This document shows positions 51,308 to 60,132 of a DNA stretch of 64,000 nucleotides, in pieces. Source of the stretch: an uncultured Caryophanales bacterium (GTDB lineage: Bacteria > Bacillota_I > Bacilli_A > RF39 > UBA660); the NCBI GenBank assembly GCA_946534345.1, contig CAMNCL010000004.1, forward strand, positions 1-64,000, given 5' to 3'. The translations under genes were made by a program, and so were the position numbers. Every line of letters starts with the position of its first letter. The first letter of the stretch is position 1. The notes below the pieces were generated by a model. It was given only the letters and a program-made list of their open reading frames with translations, was not told where the DNA came from and did not search any database.

Positions 51308-52416
51308 ATTAGTTTCTTTCCGTAATTAGATTCTCCTATTTCAGCAAGTTTTTCATTCTTAGGATTAATATTACTTTTATTAACTTTTATACCTGCTTTA
51401 GCTAAAGCTGTCCAGTTAGTTAATTGTTGTGAAGAACTTGCCATTAAGAACTTAGCCATTCCTTCTACATCATAGTTATCTATATATTTCTTATAATCAT
51501 CTGACATTATACCAGTAATCATAACTGGAGCCATTTTATTCTTTAATAAATTATGATTTAAAATAATTCTACCAGTTCTACCATTACCATCATTAAATGG
51601 ATGTATACGTTCAAATCTAATATGAAAAATAGCTTCTTTAATAAATATTTGATAACATCTTCTTACTCTCTCTGAATAAGATATTTTTTCTTCATCTGGA
51701 TCTAGTATTTCTAAACCGAAATTATCTTTATAATCTGCGAATAGTTTTTGCATTTCTACTGGAACACTTTCTTTATCAGTTGGAGTAAATGAAGCATTAT
51801 AAATATCATTATTAGTTTTCTTATAACCTTCTACTCTATTAACATCACTTGCAGTAACTAAATCATTTATTTTTAATGTATCACTAATAGTTATGTCATC
51901 TAATTTAGTAGCATAATCCCAAGCTTTTAAGTTATCCATCTTCATGTTATAAGCTACATCATAAGCGTTCTTTAATGAAGGTAGAATAATAAATAAATCA
52001 CTTAAATTATGGAAAGTAGCCACTTTATCAAATCTACCATCATGATCAAACTTAGCATAGTATAATAAATATTCATCAAAATAACTAAAATATTCATTAT
52101 AAATCTTTTCTATTTGTTTTGGATTATCTGGAACAGTACCTTTAAATACACATGCTTTTGAACCATAAAAGACTATTATTTGATGCATAATTTCTCTAAT
52201 TTTATTCTTTTCAGATATAGGTAGTGTCATAAAATATTTAAAAGCAAGTTCATCTCTAGTTCTTTCTATATCATATTCATACTCTTCTATTTCAGCAAAA
52301 GCTTTCTCAATAGATAAACTAGTTTGAGATAATCCTTCTTTATAACTGTTTAATAAATATTCGTATTCATCGTAAGTAAATCTTTGTCCTCCAATATACA
52401 CATCATGCTTTTTCAT
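51283..52416 (-). CDS. Fic-domain protein (AMP transferase)
   Basis: About 377 residues. The Fic motif HPFNDGNGRTGR is complete at about residues 272-283, so AMP (or other nucleotide) transfer to a target is expected. The N-terminus has SLSIEKAFAE, a position and pattern like the inhibitory (S/T)xxxE(G/N) helix, but with Lys after the Glu. Target is unknown. Start: the ATG before AAAAAGCAT gives correct spacing to AGGGG; an ATG three codons earlier overlaps that site. Own strong promoter; no antitoxin-like gene is adjacent, so a toxin-antitoxin role is not supported. Confidence 0.88.
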   Translation of the reverse strand: MKKHDVYIGGQRFTYDEYEYLLNSYKEGLSQTSLSIEKAFAEIEEYEYDIERTRDELAFKYFMTLPISEKNKIREIMHQIIVFYGSKACVFKGTVPDNPKQIEKIYNEYFSYFDEYLLYYAKFDHDGRFDKVATFHNLSDLFIILPSLKNAYDVAYNMKMDNLKAWDYATKLDDITISDTLKINDLVTASDVNRVEGYKKTNNDIYNASFTPTDKESVPVEMQKLFADYKDNFGLEILDPDEEKISYSERVRRCYQIFIKEAIFHIRFERIHPFNDGNGRTGRIILNHNLLKNKMAPVMITGIMSDDYKKYIDNYDVEGMAKFLMASSSQQLTNWTALAKAGIKVNKSNINPKNEKLAEIGESNYGKKLIKRINFLL

Positions 52417-52441
52417 CCATACCATCCCCTAAATTGGACAT

Positions 52442-52470
52442 ATTATAGCACATATCGAACAAAATGTCAA
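52442..52470 (-). promoter_or_regulatory. Consensus SigA promoter of the Fic gene
   Basis: On the minus strand TTGACA (52465-52470), 17 bases, TATAAT (52442-52447): a perfect consensus. Confidence 0.9.
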
Positions 52471-52472
52471 AA

Positions 52473-52529
52473 AAGCCGGTATATCTTCTACCTTAGTAAT
52501 TCTCATATCATTCTTTTTCTTACCGGCTT
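52473..52529. repeat. 57-base element bounded by 9-base inverted repeats
   Basis: AAGCCGGTA (52473-52481) and TACCGGCTT (52521-52529) are exact complements, 39 bases apart. GC content of the arms is unlike the surroundings. It stands between the leuS terminator and the Fic promoter. It could be an extended terminator, a small interspersed repeat, or a stable RNA structure. Confidence 0.7.
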
Positions 52530-52571
52530 CTTTTCTAATAAAGATACTATTTATATTTAGAAAAATAAAAT

Positions 52572-52594
52572 AAAAGGTATAAAAATACCCTTTA
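52572..52594 (-). terminator. Terminator of leuS
   Basis: Nine-base stem (52572-52580 with 52585-52593), including one G-U pair on the minus-strand RNA, and 4-base loop, followed there by TTTTATTTT. Confidence 0.75.
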
Positions 52595-55003
52595 TTTTAC
52601 AACTATATTTACTATTTTGCCTTTAATAACTATTACTTTAACTATTTCTTTTCCATCAATATGTTTCTTAACATTTTCACATTCCATAGCTCTTTCTTTA
52701 ATAGATTGTTCATCATCTTCGATGCTTATTTGAATAGTACCACGAACTTTACCATTTACTTGAACAGCTATATCCTTAACATTTTCAATAGTTTTTTCTT
52801 CATCATATTCTGGCCATTCTGATTCACATATTGGATTAAATCCTAATTCTTCATTTAATTCTTCTGTAATATGAGGAGCCATTGGATTTAATAAGATAAG
52901 TAATAATCTATAATCATCTTTAGTAATAGATTCTTTTTCATCATAGGCATTAGATAAAATCATTAAACTAGAAATAGCTGTATTATAACCCATATGAGTT
53001 AAATCATATTCTACTTTCTTGATAGTCTTATTTTGAAGTGCTTCTAAAGTATCTGTATAACCAGCTTTATCTTCAACTTTATCCTTTAAACGAATAACTT
53101 TATCTAAGAATCTCTTACATCCTCTTAAACTATCTGTATTCCATGGAGCTTCTAATTGATAATCCCCCATAAACATTTCATATATTCTTAATGTGTCTGC
53201 GCCAAACTCATTAACTATATCATCAGGATTAATAACGTTACCTTTGGATTTGCTCATTTTTACGCCATCTGCTCCTAACACCATACCATGACTAACTCTT
53301 GTCCAAATCATTTCTTTATTAGGAACTAAGCCAATATTATATAGGAATTGTACCCAGAATCTTGCATATAACAAGTGTCTTGCGGTATGTTCCATTCCAC
53401 CGTTATACCAATCTACTCTATTCCAGTATTTCATTTTATCCATACTTGCAAATTCATGTGTATTATGTGGATCCATAAATCTTAAGAAATACCAAGAAGA
53501 TCCTGCCCAGTTAGGCATAGTATCAGTTTCTCTCTTTGCGTCTCCACCACATTTAGGACATTTACAATTAACAAATTCTGGAATATTAGCTAATGGGCTT
53601 TCTCCATCTTCAGTAGGTTCATATTCCGCAACATCAGGAAGTACTAATGGTAAATCTTCCTCATTCATTGGAACCCAACCACATTTAGGACAATTAATCA
53701 TTGGAATTGGTTCTCCCCAGAATCTTTGTCGAGAGAAGATCCAATCACGCATCTTATAATTATTAACACGTCTTCCAATTCCCATTTCTTCTAACTTCTC
53801 AGTAATCTTTTCTTTTGCTTCTTCAACAGTTAAACCATCAAATTCAGCACTATTCATTAACTTACAATCTTTTCCTAAATATTCATGCTTTTCAAAAGCT
53901 TTCTTGGATACATCTGCTCCATCAATAACTTGAATCATTTCCAAATTATGCTCTGTTGCATATTCAAAGTCTCTTTGATCATGACTAGGTACTGCCATAA
54001 CAGCTCCAGTACCATAATCACCTAATACGAAATCTCCTAAGAAAATAGGAACTTCTTTTCCATTAACTGGGTTAATAGCTTTAACACCTTTAACTTCAAC
54101 ACCAGTTTTACCTTTATTAAGCTCTGTTCTATCCATATTAGACTTAGTAGCAGTCTCCTTAATATAAGCTTCTACTTCATCTTTATTTTCAACTCTAGGC
54201 ATTAATTCTTTAATTAATTTACCATCAGGAGCAATTACAAAGAAAGTAATACCGTAGACCGTTTCAATACAAGTAGTGAATACACTAAACTTTCCACCAC
54301 CAACTATATCTACATCTAATTCAACTCCAGTAGATTTACCTATCCAATTAATTTGACCTAGTTTTACTCTATCTGCAAAATTAGTATCTTCTAAACCAGT
54401 TAATAAGTCCTCTGCATAGTCACTCATTCTAAGCATCCATTGACTCTTTTCCTTTTGAACAACCTGACTACCACATCTTTCACATACTCCACCAGCTGCA
54501 TCTTCATTAGATAATACACTCTTACAAGTAGGACACCAGTTGACTGGAATAGTAGCTTTATAAGCCATTCCATGTTTATAGAATTGTAAGAATTGCCACT
54601 GAGTCCATTTATAATAATCTGGATCAGTAGTAGCGAATTCACGACTCCAATCAAATGAGAAACCTAATGATTTCATTTGTCCCTTAAAAGTCTTAATATT
54701 TTCTTTAACAGCTTCTTTTGGATGAATATGATTCTTTATAGCATATTGTTCAGCAGGAGCCCCAAAAGAATCCCATCCCATTGGATAAAGTACATTATAT
54801 CCCTGCATTCTCATCATTCTAGCTATAGCATCTTGAGCAGTATAACTACGTACATGCCCTACATGTAATCCAGATCCACTAGGATAAGGAAATTCAACTA
54901 ATATATAATATGGCTTCTTATCAGAATCTTCCTTTACTTCAAATGTCTTATGTTTATCCCAATAATCTTGCCATTTCTTTTCTATTTTCTTAAAATTATC
55001 CAT
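52592..55003 (-). CDS. leuS: Leucyl-tRNA synthetase
   Basis: Charges tRNA-Leu, with editing. 803 residues, normal. Seen: HIGH-type motif PSGSGLHVGHVRSYTAQD, a zinc ribbon (WCPTCKSVLSNEDA...CERCG), the CP1 editing domain (TGVEVKGVKAINPV, DFVLGDYGTGAVMAVPSHDQRD), a second zinc-type pair (CPKCGWV, CPKCGGDA), and KMSKSKGNVINPDD. Start: ATG at 55003 after GAAAGGAATG, overlapping the stop of the small membrane gene by 8 bases. Controlled by the Leu T-box upstream of that gene. Confidence 0.98.
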   Translation of the reverse strand: MDNFKKIEKKWQDYWDKHKTFEVKEDSDKKPYYILVEFPYPSGSGLHVGHVRSYTAQDAIARMMRMQGYNVLYPMGWDSFGAPAEQYAIKNHIHPKEAVKENIKTFKGQMKSLGFSFDWSREFATTDPDYYKWTQWQFLQFYKHGMAYKATIPVNWCPTCKSVLSNEDAAGGVCERCGSQVVQKEKSQWMLRMSDYAEDLLTGLEDTNFADRVKLGQINWIGKSTGVELDVDIVGGGKFSVFTTCIETVYGITFFVIAPDGKLIKELMPRVENKDEVEAYIKETATKSNMDRTELNKGKTGVEVKGVKAINPVNGKEVPIFLGDFVLGDYGTGAVMAVPSHDQRDFEYATEHNLEMIQVIDGADVSKKAFEKHEYLGKDCKLMNSAEFDGLTVEEAKEKITEKLEEMGIGRRVNNYKMRDWIFSRQRFWGEPIPMINCPKCGWVPMNEEDLPLVLPDVAEYEPTEDGESPLANIPEFVNCKCPKCGGDAKRETDTMPNWAGSSWYFLRFMDPHNTHEFASMDKMKYWNRVDWYNGGMEHTARHLLYARFWVQFLYNIGLVPNKEMIWTRVSHGMVLGADGVKMSKSKGNVINPDDIVNEFGADTLRIYEMFMGDYQLEAPWNTDSLRGCKRFLDKVIRLKDKVEDKAGYTDTLEALQNKTIKKVEYDLTHMGYNTAISSLMILSNAYDEKESITKDDYRLLLILLNPMAPHITEELNEELGFNPICESEWPEYDEEKTIENVKDIAVQVNGKVRGTIQISIEDDEQSIKERAMECENVKKHIDGKEIVKVIVIKGKIVNIVVK

Positions 55004-55361
55004 TTTTTATCATTCCTTTCTTTTTATAAAACAAATATATTAAGTGATAACTAATTATAATTATTAATAGCGTAGAAACAAAACCAATTAAAATTTCTAG
55101 TAAAAAATTATCAAATCTAGTTATTATAAATATAACTAAACTAATATCAAATGAAGATATAATCGCAATTAACTGTAATAATTGATTATATGATATCTTT
55201 TTAAAATCTAATTTCTTATACATTTTCTTTAAGTAGAGCACTTCAAAAGGCTCTTTCTTATTATTTTTCTCTTTATTTTTCTTAGCCTTAGAAACTATAA
55301 ATAACTGATAAATAATAAATACAACGATATAAGTCACAATAAATAATATTAATTCTTCCAT
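54996..55361 (-). CDS. Small membrane protein between Leu T-box and leuS
   Basis: 121 residues. Helix at about 3-20, a basic loop (KAKKNKEKNNKKEPFEVLYLKKMYKKLDFKK, split), then two helices (about 60-80 and 85-110) and a basic C-terminus. Start: the ATG after AGGAGGAGACTAT; upstream codons would lie inside the T-box terminator. It is co-regulated with leuS by the Leu T-box and overlaps leuS by 8 bases. I recall similar small membrane genes in uncultured Firmicutes, but no function is known. A role in leucine supply is a guess. Confidence 0.7.
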   Translation of the reverse strand: MEELILFIVTYIVVFIIYQLFIVSKAKKNKEKNNKKEPFEVLYLKKMYKKLDFKKISYNQLLQLIAIISSFDISLVIFIITRFDNFLLEILIGFVSTLLIIIISYHLIYLFYKKKGMIKNG

Positions 55362-55375
55362 ATAGTCTCCTCCTA

Positions 55376-55410
55376 TAAAAAAAACAATCCACCCATAAGG
55401 ACGAATTGTT
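55376..55410 (-). terminator. T-box-controlled terminator before the leuS operon
   Basis: Stem 55383-55390 with 55403-55410 (one G-U pair on the minus-strand RNA), followed there by a run of T. Confidence 0.85.
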
Positions 55411-55578
55411 CGCGGTACCACCTTAATTTATAAGTAATTATACACTCTTAATCGATAACGGAATTACCCATTTTGCTCCCAAGACAAGTTCATAAAACTA
55501 TACTATCTATTTTCACCAAACATAGACTCTCTATAAATAATCATTTTATTACTACTTCTTGTTCATCACAAATAACAA
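55383..55578 (-). promoter_or_regulatory. T-box riboswitch (Leu) controlling leuS operon
   Basis: On the minus strand: AAGGTGGTACCGCG core, stem I with AGTAGTAAT, AGAGAGTC and GGTG, and the specifier strand ATGAAC-TTG (TTG complement of 55485-55487), flanked by a CAAGA/TCTTG stem. TTG is a Leu codon, fitting leuS. The core and the terminator are almost identical to the tyrS T-box. Confidence 0.92.
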
Positions 55579-55582
55579 GGTT

Positions 55583-55610
55583 ATTATAACATATATTTAT
55601 AAAAAACCAA
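55583..55610 (-). promoter_or_regulatory. Promoter of the leuS T-box transcript
   Basis: On the minus strand TTGGTT, 16 bases, TATAAT (55583-55588). It lies a few bases after the stop of the upstream gene. Confidence 0.6.
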
Positions 55611-55616
55611 GCAATT

Positions 55617-56396
55617 TTATCGATGAAATGCAATCTTTTCTTCTTTTTCACTATCTAAATATTTTAAATGAATATCTCTTATGACATTTTCAAATAAATC
55701 ATCACCTAAGTAGTCAGCAATTTCTGAAATAGTTTCCATACCATCCATACTATGCCATGAGTATTCAGATATTTTATCAAATAAATACTCTGGTGTAGTT
55801 TGTAGTACTTCATCTTCACCATCAACATATAGAATACCTTTTGGATAGGAATAAAGTATTGTTTTTCTCTTAGAAGATAGATCCTTATACATACCATCTT
55901 CCTTAGATGTATTACTAAGTGTATTCATTAATACTTTATCATTACCAAACGTATTTCTTATATAATCAACCACAGCACTTTCTTCTGCCATGTGACTTTG
56001 TGAGAAGTTAACTAACTCTTTAACTGCTTCTTCACCCTTTTCATAGGCTAATTCTATTAAAAAATTATAGTTAGATAATACTACTCTAGCGATTAACTCA
56101 GAAGGAACACTAGGATTATACCCTTCTGCAGAATCTCCCCAGAAATCAACATTTCCTTCATAAAAACATAAATAAGAATATTTTCTAGCTATGTCAAAAG
56201 CTCTTTGTCTCTCTGCAGGACTAGCTTCATCTAATTTTGGACTTATAAATTCTCTATCTAAGTCTCCAGCTAATAAATGATTAAACATTTCATCAACAAG
56301 CGATATATCATCACTTAAATTCATAGTTTCGCAATATCTTAAAATAGTTGCATCTAATAACTTACCAGCTCTTATTTTTGAAAATTTATCCTCCAT
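55617..56396 (-). CDS. Hypothetical helical protein downstream of GH31
   Basis: 259 residues, no signal or membrane segment, acidic. Mostly helical (ELIARVVLSNYNFLIELAYEKGEEAVKELVNFSQSH), with one short beta-like part (KTILYSYPKGILYVDGED). No family was recognised. It starts 9 bases after the GH31 gene with AGGAGG, so the two form an operon; a helper role in sugar use or its regulation is possible but not shown. Confidence 0.6.
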   Translation of the reverse strand: MEDKFSKIRAGKLLDATILRYCETMNLSDDISLVDEMFNHLLAGDLDREFISPKLDEASPAERQRAFDIARKYSYLCFYEGNVDFWGDSAEGYNPSVPSELIARVVLSNYNFLIELAYEKGEEAVKELVNFSQSHMAEESAVVDYIRNTFGNDKVLMNTLSNTSKEDGMYKDLSSKRKTILYSYPKGILYVDGEDEVLQTTPEYLFDKISEYSWHSMDGMETISEIADYLGDDLFENVIRDIHLKYLDSEKEEKIAFHR

Positions 56397-56405
56397 AGTT
56401 ACCTC

Positions 56406-58826
56406 CTAGAATTCATTAATATAGTCTAATAGTTTTAAGAATAAATTCATATATTCTTTAGATAACCCCTTATTTTTAAGTTTTCTTACTTCAATTCTCT
56501 TTTTACTAATAGGTAATTTACCAAAGATTATCTCGGCAATTTCTTCCTTTAAATAAGTATTAATCTTTAAGTCCATTAAGATACTATCTAAGTCATCATT
56601 AATAAGACGAACTGCATCTATTTCAATATCTTTTCCTTTACAGTTAATAGTTAATTGTCCAATAGTAGGTACATTCTTAACTTCTACTATAAAGTCATTT
56701 CCATCTATATAATTTTCTGATTGTAATTTTTCAGAATTATAGTAAACAGTTACACTTTCAGCTTGCTTAGTATTTCTAAATACCATTTTATAATTTCTCT
56801 TCTCAGGAGCAATTCCACTCTTACCATCAACTGAACGAATAATTACTGTGTAGTTATTTCTTAAGTAGTTATAGTCAATTGATGTTTTTAAGTAATAACC
56901 CTCTTTATATAGTGAAGATATTCCATCATCTTCATACAAAGTATATGTATTACTTGCGCCTGGGAATATTTGAATCTCTAAATCAGTAGGAAGTCCTATA
57001 TTATTATAATCACTACGATTAGAGAATGGTATTATTGAACCAGAATGTGCAAATACTGGATAATCATCTTCTTTAAAGAATGAAACATATTTCTTATTAC
57101 CTGGGAATTTCTTTCCAGTAACAAAGTCATACCATGTTCCATCTGGTACAAAGAATCTATGAATAGTACGGTTCATTACAGGATCTTTTGGTTCTAGTAT
57201 TGGACATACCAATAATTGTGATCCTAAATAGTATTGATTCCTATATAAATCATCATCATATACCCACATATAATTATAATAGAATGGTTGAATTAATGGT
57301 GTACCACTCTTTGTATAATTATAGGCTTCTGTATATAAATATGGTATTAATCTATGACGTAGTCTTAAATAATCAGCAGCAATATTTTCAGTTTTAGCAT
57401 CCCATAACCAAGGCTCTTTCTTATAATATCTACCACGGGCTCCATGGAATCTTAAGATTGGTCCAAAAGTACTTAATTGAACATATCTAAGATATAATTC
57501 ACCATCTTCAATACCACCATGGTTTCCACCAACATCATGACTCCACCAACTAACTCCAATATTTGAAGCATTTAAATACATAAATGGTAATTTTTTTAAA
57601 TTTTGCCAACTTATTTCACTTGATCCACCATAAGCCACTGGATATCTATGAGGCGCATATAAGCTACCACGAGCTAATAATAATGGCCTTTTCTCACTAC
57701 TACGACCAGAATCAAGATACATATAATGATTTAATGCCCATAGTTTATTAATATCTTTTCCACCATCAGAATCATTCCAGAAGAAATCTACTCCTAATGC
57801 TTCTAATGGATGTAGGAACATCTTAAATAAAACATCTAACATCTTAGGATTTAATGGATCAAAATTAATAATTGCGGGTGCTTGTACTCCTAAGAATTCA
57901 CTAGCTTCTTTATAATGTTCTTCATGTGGATAAATACCATTAGTTGGATTAACACATAAACCAACTCTAATACCACGTTTATGAAATTCATTAATCATAA
58001 TTTTAGGATCTTTAATTAGTTCTCTATTAAATGTAAAACCAGTTTTTAAATCCTTTTTATCTTGTACATTTCTAATATGCCAGTCATGATCGAATAACAT
58101 AACTGAGATAGGTATTTTCTTTCTTTCAAATTTTCTAATTAAATCGACAATTTTACGATCATCATATTCTATATTTCTACTCCACCAGTTACCTAAAGCA
58201 TATCTTGGAATTAATGGAGGAGCTCCAGTCATTTTAAAATAATCAAATAATACTTGTTTAAAGTCTCTATCATACATTAAAACATAAATATCTGTATGAT
58301 TAGGAATCGGATCAGATAGAGTTCCATCTTTCTCTATCGTTTTACTCAAACTGTCATCAATTGTGCAATAACCATCTAAAGAATACAACCCTTTTTTTAG
58401 AGGATCTGGTATTTCAAAATCTACTCCAACCATATTTCCTTTTAAGTTCTTTGCTTCTACTTGACCTACAAACCAATCTTTATTTCTATCTCTATCTTTT
58501 GAAGTTAGAGTTATCTTTAAATTCTTCATTTTATCGACACCATTAGCTGCGAATGGTTGCCCTTTAATATAATTCATAGTGAAGTATTTAGTAGTAATCT
58601 CCATAATATTTTCATCTTGACGCACAAAAAAATCTGGTATTCCAACATTTCTTCTTTTGATGATTTGAGTTGGCTTATCATTAAATTGACCGCTAGGCGA
58701 AAATTCTAATCTAATAATCCTCTCTGTAATTATAGAAATCCTATAATTAGCCCCTTGAACTATTGTTTTTTGATCACTAATAGCCTTTGTATAATCTACT
58801 TCAAATTGTTTACCAAGTGGATACAT
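56406..58826 (-). CDS. Glycoside hydrolase family 31 (alpha-glucosidase-like)
   Basis: About 806 residues, no signal peptide, so it acts in the cytoplasm. Retaining GH31 enzyme: N-terminal beta domain, then the barrel with ALGNWWSRNIEYDD, the likely nucleophile in FFWNDSDGG, and the later conserved WWSHDVGGNHGG, followed by LRFHGARGRYYKKEPW and C-terminal beta domains (DUF5110-like, FPGASNTYTLYEDDG). The usual WIDMNE of maltases is replaced by WNDSDG, so the substrate may be another alpha-glucoside or alpha-xyloside. Start: ATG 6 bases after AAGGTG. Operon with the 259-residue gene. Confidence 0.9.
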   Translation of the reverse strand: MYPLGKQFEVDYTKAISDQKTIVQGANYRISIITERIIRLEFSPSGQFNDKPTQIIKRRNVGIPDFFVRQDENIMEITTKYFTMNYIKGQPFAANGVDKMKNLKITLTSKDRDRNKDWFVGQVEAKNLKGNMVGVDFEIPDPLKKGLYSLDGYCTIDDSLSKTIEKDGTLSDPIPNHTDIYVLMYDRDFKQVLFDYFKMTGAPPLIPRYALGNWWSRNIEYDDRKIVDLIRKFERKKIPISVMLFDHDWHIRNVQDKKDLKTGFTFNRELIKDPKIMINEFHKRGIRVGLCVNPTNGIYPHEEHYKEASEFLGVQAPAIINFDPLNPKMLDVLFKMFLHPLEALGVDFFWNDSDGGKDINKLWALNHYMYLDSGRSSEKRPLLLARGSLYAPHRYPVAYGGSSEISWQNLKKLPFMYLNASNIGVSWWSHDVGGNHGGIEDGELYLRYVQLSTFGPILRFHGARGRYYKKEPWLWDAKTENIAADYLRLRHRLIPYLYTEAYNYTKSGTPLIQPFYYNYMWVYDDDLYRNQYYLGSQLLVCPILEPKDPVMNRTIHRFFVPDGTWYDFVTGKKFPGNKKYVSFFKEDDYPVFAHSGSIIPFSNRSDYNNIGLPTDLEIQIFPGASNTYTLYEDDGISSLYKEGYYLKTSIDYNYLRNNYTVIIRSVDGKSGIAPEKRNYKMVFRNTKQAESVTVYYNSEKLQSENYIDGNDFIVEVKNVPTIGQLTINCKGKDIEIDAVRLINDDLDSILMDLKINTYLKEEIAEIIFGKLPISKKRIEVRKLKNKGLSKEYMNLFLKLLDYINEF

Positions 58827-58889
58827 ACCAAACACCTTCTTATTATTCTATTAATATAATATCATAATAAAAGAAAATATCAAATAAAA

Positions 58890-58909
58890 AAAGACATTTT
58901 ATTGTCTTT
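58890..58909 (-). terminator. Terminator of the carboxypeptidase gene
   Basis: Seven-base stem (58890-58896 with 58903-58909), followed on the minus strand by TTTTTTATTTG. Confidence 0.7.
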
Positions 58910-58917
58910 GTTTACTT

Positions 58918-60051
58918 TCATTTATCTATATATTTTACATAGTATTCTTCTAGTGTCATATCTTCATCATAAATTGTTTTTGCTATTTTTTTACCTACAT
59001 ATCTATAATGCCATGGTTCACTTCTAAATCCTGTTATTTCTTCATGCTGTTTAGAAAATCTATGAATAAAGCCATATTTATAAGCATTATCTAACATCCA
59101 TTGATACTCTTTAGAGTTTAAAAATATATTAGTTGTTTTACTACCAACATCAAAAGCAAGACCGGTTTGATGTTCTGAATAACCTGGTTTTGCGACAAAG
59201 CGGTCTACGTAACTTTGACCATAATCTCTTAAATATAGATTACTAATATCTACTTGATCTTGATAACTACGATATGCAGAATTAATAATTATTCCATAGC
59301 CTTCTTTTTCTGCTGCTTTACTCATTTCAATAAAAGCATCAAGCGCAATCTTACTACACTTTAAATCATCATCTGAAGCATACTTAGTACTAATATTAAC
59401 TAAATTATCAGGCTCAAACTTCTTATCTAAATGAAAACGCTTATTAACTAACATATCAGTAGAAAACTTACTGACAAGTGTACTATCTTTATATTCTTCC
59501 TTATCCATATTCAAATTAACATACATAACTACTAATTCTTCATCTTCAGCAGTTGCGTTCTCATAAGCTACATATCTATCATAATTATCTAATTTAGCAT
59601 AGTCTACAAAATAGAATTCTTCTAAATATTTAACTTTATCTCTTTTTGCAAACTTACTAACAGCCTCATCATTACCATGAGTAAGAATAATACTTATATC
59701 ATTATCACTATATCCTTTTTTTATTAAACTATTAATATTCTTAATTAAATGTTTTTGATCAACATATTTAATTTTACTATAATTCTTAAGATATTTATCT
59801 TTAAAATAAGGACTCTCAAAAGCAGCATTAACTGTTTTATTTTCACCTATTTTTAATACATCATCTTTATGAAATGTAAATAATATGTTTCTGCTAGCTT
59901 CTTTACTATATCCATATTTAGTCAGATCATTTACTTGTTTTAAATAAAAGATTAAAAGCATAATTAAAAGACATAGAATAACTCCCACTACTTTCGCAAT
60001 ACCAAGATAAGGTTCTTTTAATTTAATACTTTTTATCTTCTGTTTACTCAT
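58918..60051 (-). CDS. Membrane-anchored D,D-/L,D-carboxypeptidase (VanY/LdcB, M15B)
   Basis: 377 residues. Basic start, one helix (VVGVILCLLIMLLIFYL), a helical stalk region to about 200, then the M15B domain: INSAYRSYQDQ, the zinc ligands His and Asp in GYSEHQTGLAFDVGS, and the third His in EPWHYRYVG. Such enzymes trim D-Ala or the fourth residue from wall peptides. The domain is complete. It lies divergent from the radical SAM gene. Confidence 0.9.
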   Translation of the reverse strand: MSKQKIKSIKLKEPYLGIAKVVGVILCLLIMLLIFYLKQVNDLTKYGYSKEASRNILFTFHKDDVLKIGENKTVNAAFESPYFKDKYLKNYSKIKYVDQKHLIKNINSLIKKGYSDNDISIILTHGNDEAVSKFAKRDKVKYLEEFYFVDYAKLDNYDRYVAYENATAEDEELVVMYVNLNMDKEEYKDSTLVSKFSTDMLVNKRFHLDKKFEPDNLVNISTKYASDDDLKCSKIALDAFIEMSKAAEKEGYGIIINSAYRSYQDQVDISNLYLRDYGQSYVDRFVAKPGYSEHQTGLAFDVGSKTTNIFLNSKEYQWMLDNAYKYGFIHRFSKQHEEITGFRSEPWHYRYVGKKIAKTIYDEDMTLEEYYVKYIDK

Positions 60052-60082
60052 AGTATCCTCCTATCTTCATTTTATCACAAAA

Positions 60083-60111
60083 TTGCATAAAACTATAGAT
60101 TATGTTATTAT
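60083..60111 (+). promoter_or_regulatory. Promoter of the radical SAM gene
   Basis: TTGCAT (60083-60088), 17 bases, TATTAT (60106-60111), then TTTAGGTGAT before the ATG at 60133. Confidence 0.6.
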
Positions 60112-60132
60112 TATAACGTTTTAGGTGATACT

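Noticed and set aside
52475..52520. Short peptide gene MRITKVEDIPA within the inverted-repeat element
   Set aside because: No ribosome site before its ATG, only about 25 codons, and it runs into the Fic promoter; kept only as a remark on the repeat.
51283..52529. Fic gene plus inverted repeat as a toxin-antitoxin or mobile unit
   Set aside because: No antitoxin-sized neighbour, no target duplication or transposase; the repeat lies outside the gene and beyond its promoter.
55362..55421. 20 extra codons before the small leuS-operon membrane gene
   Set aside because: They lie in the T-box terminator; the ATG after AGGAGGAG is the real start.
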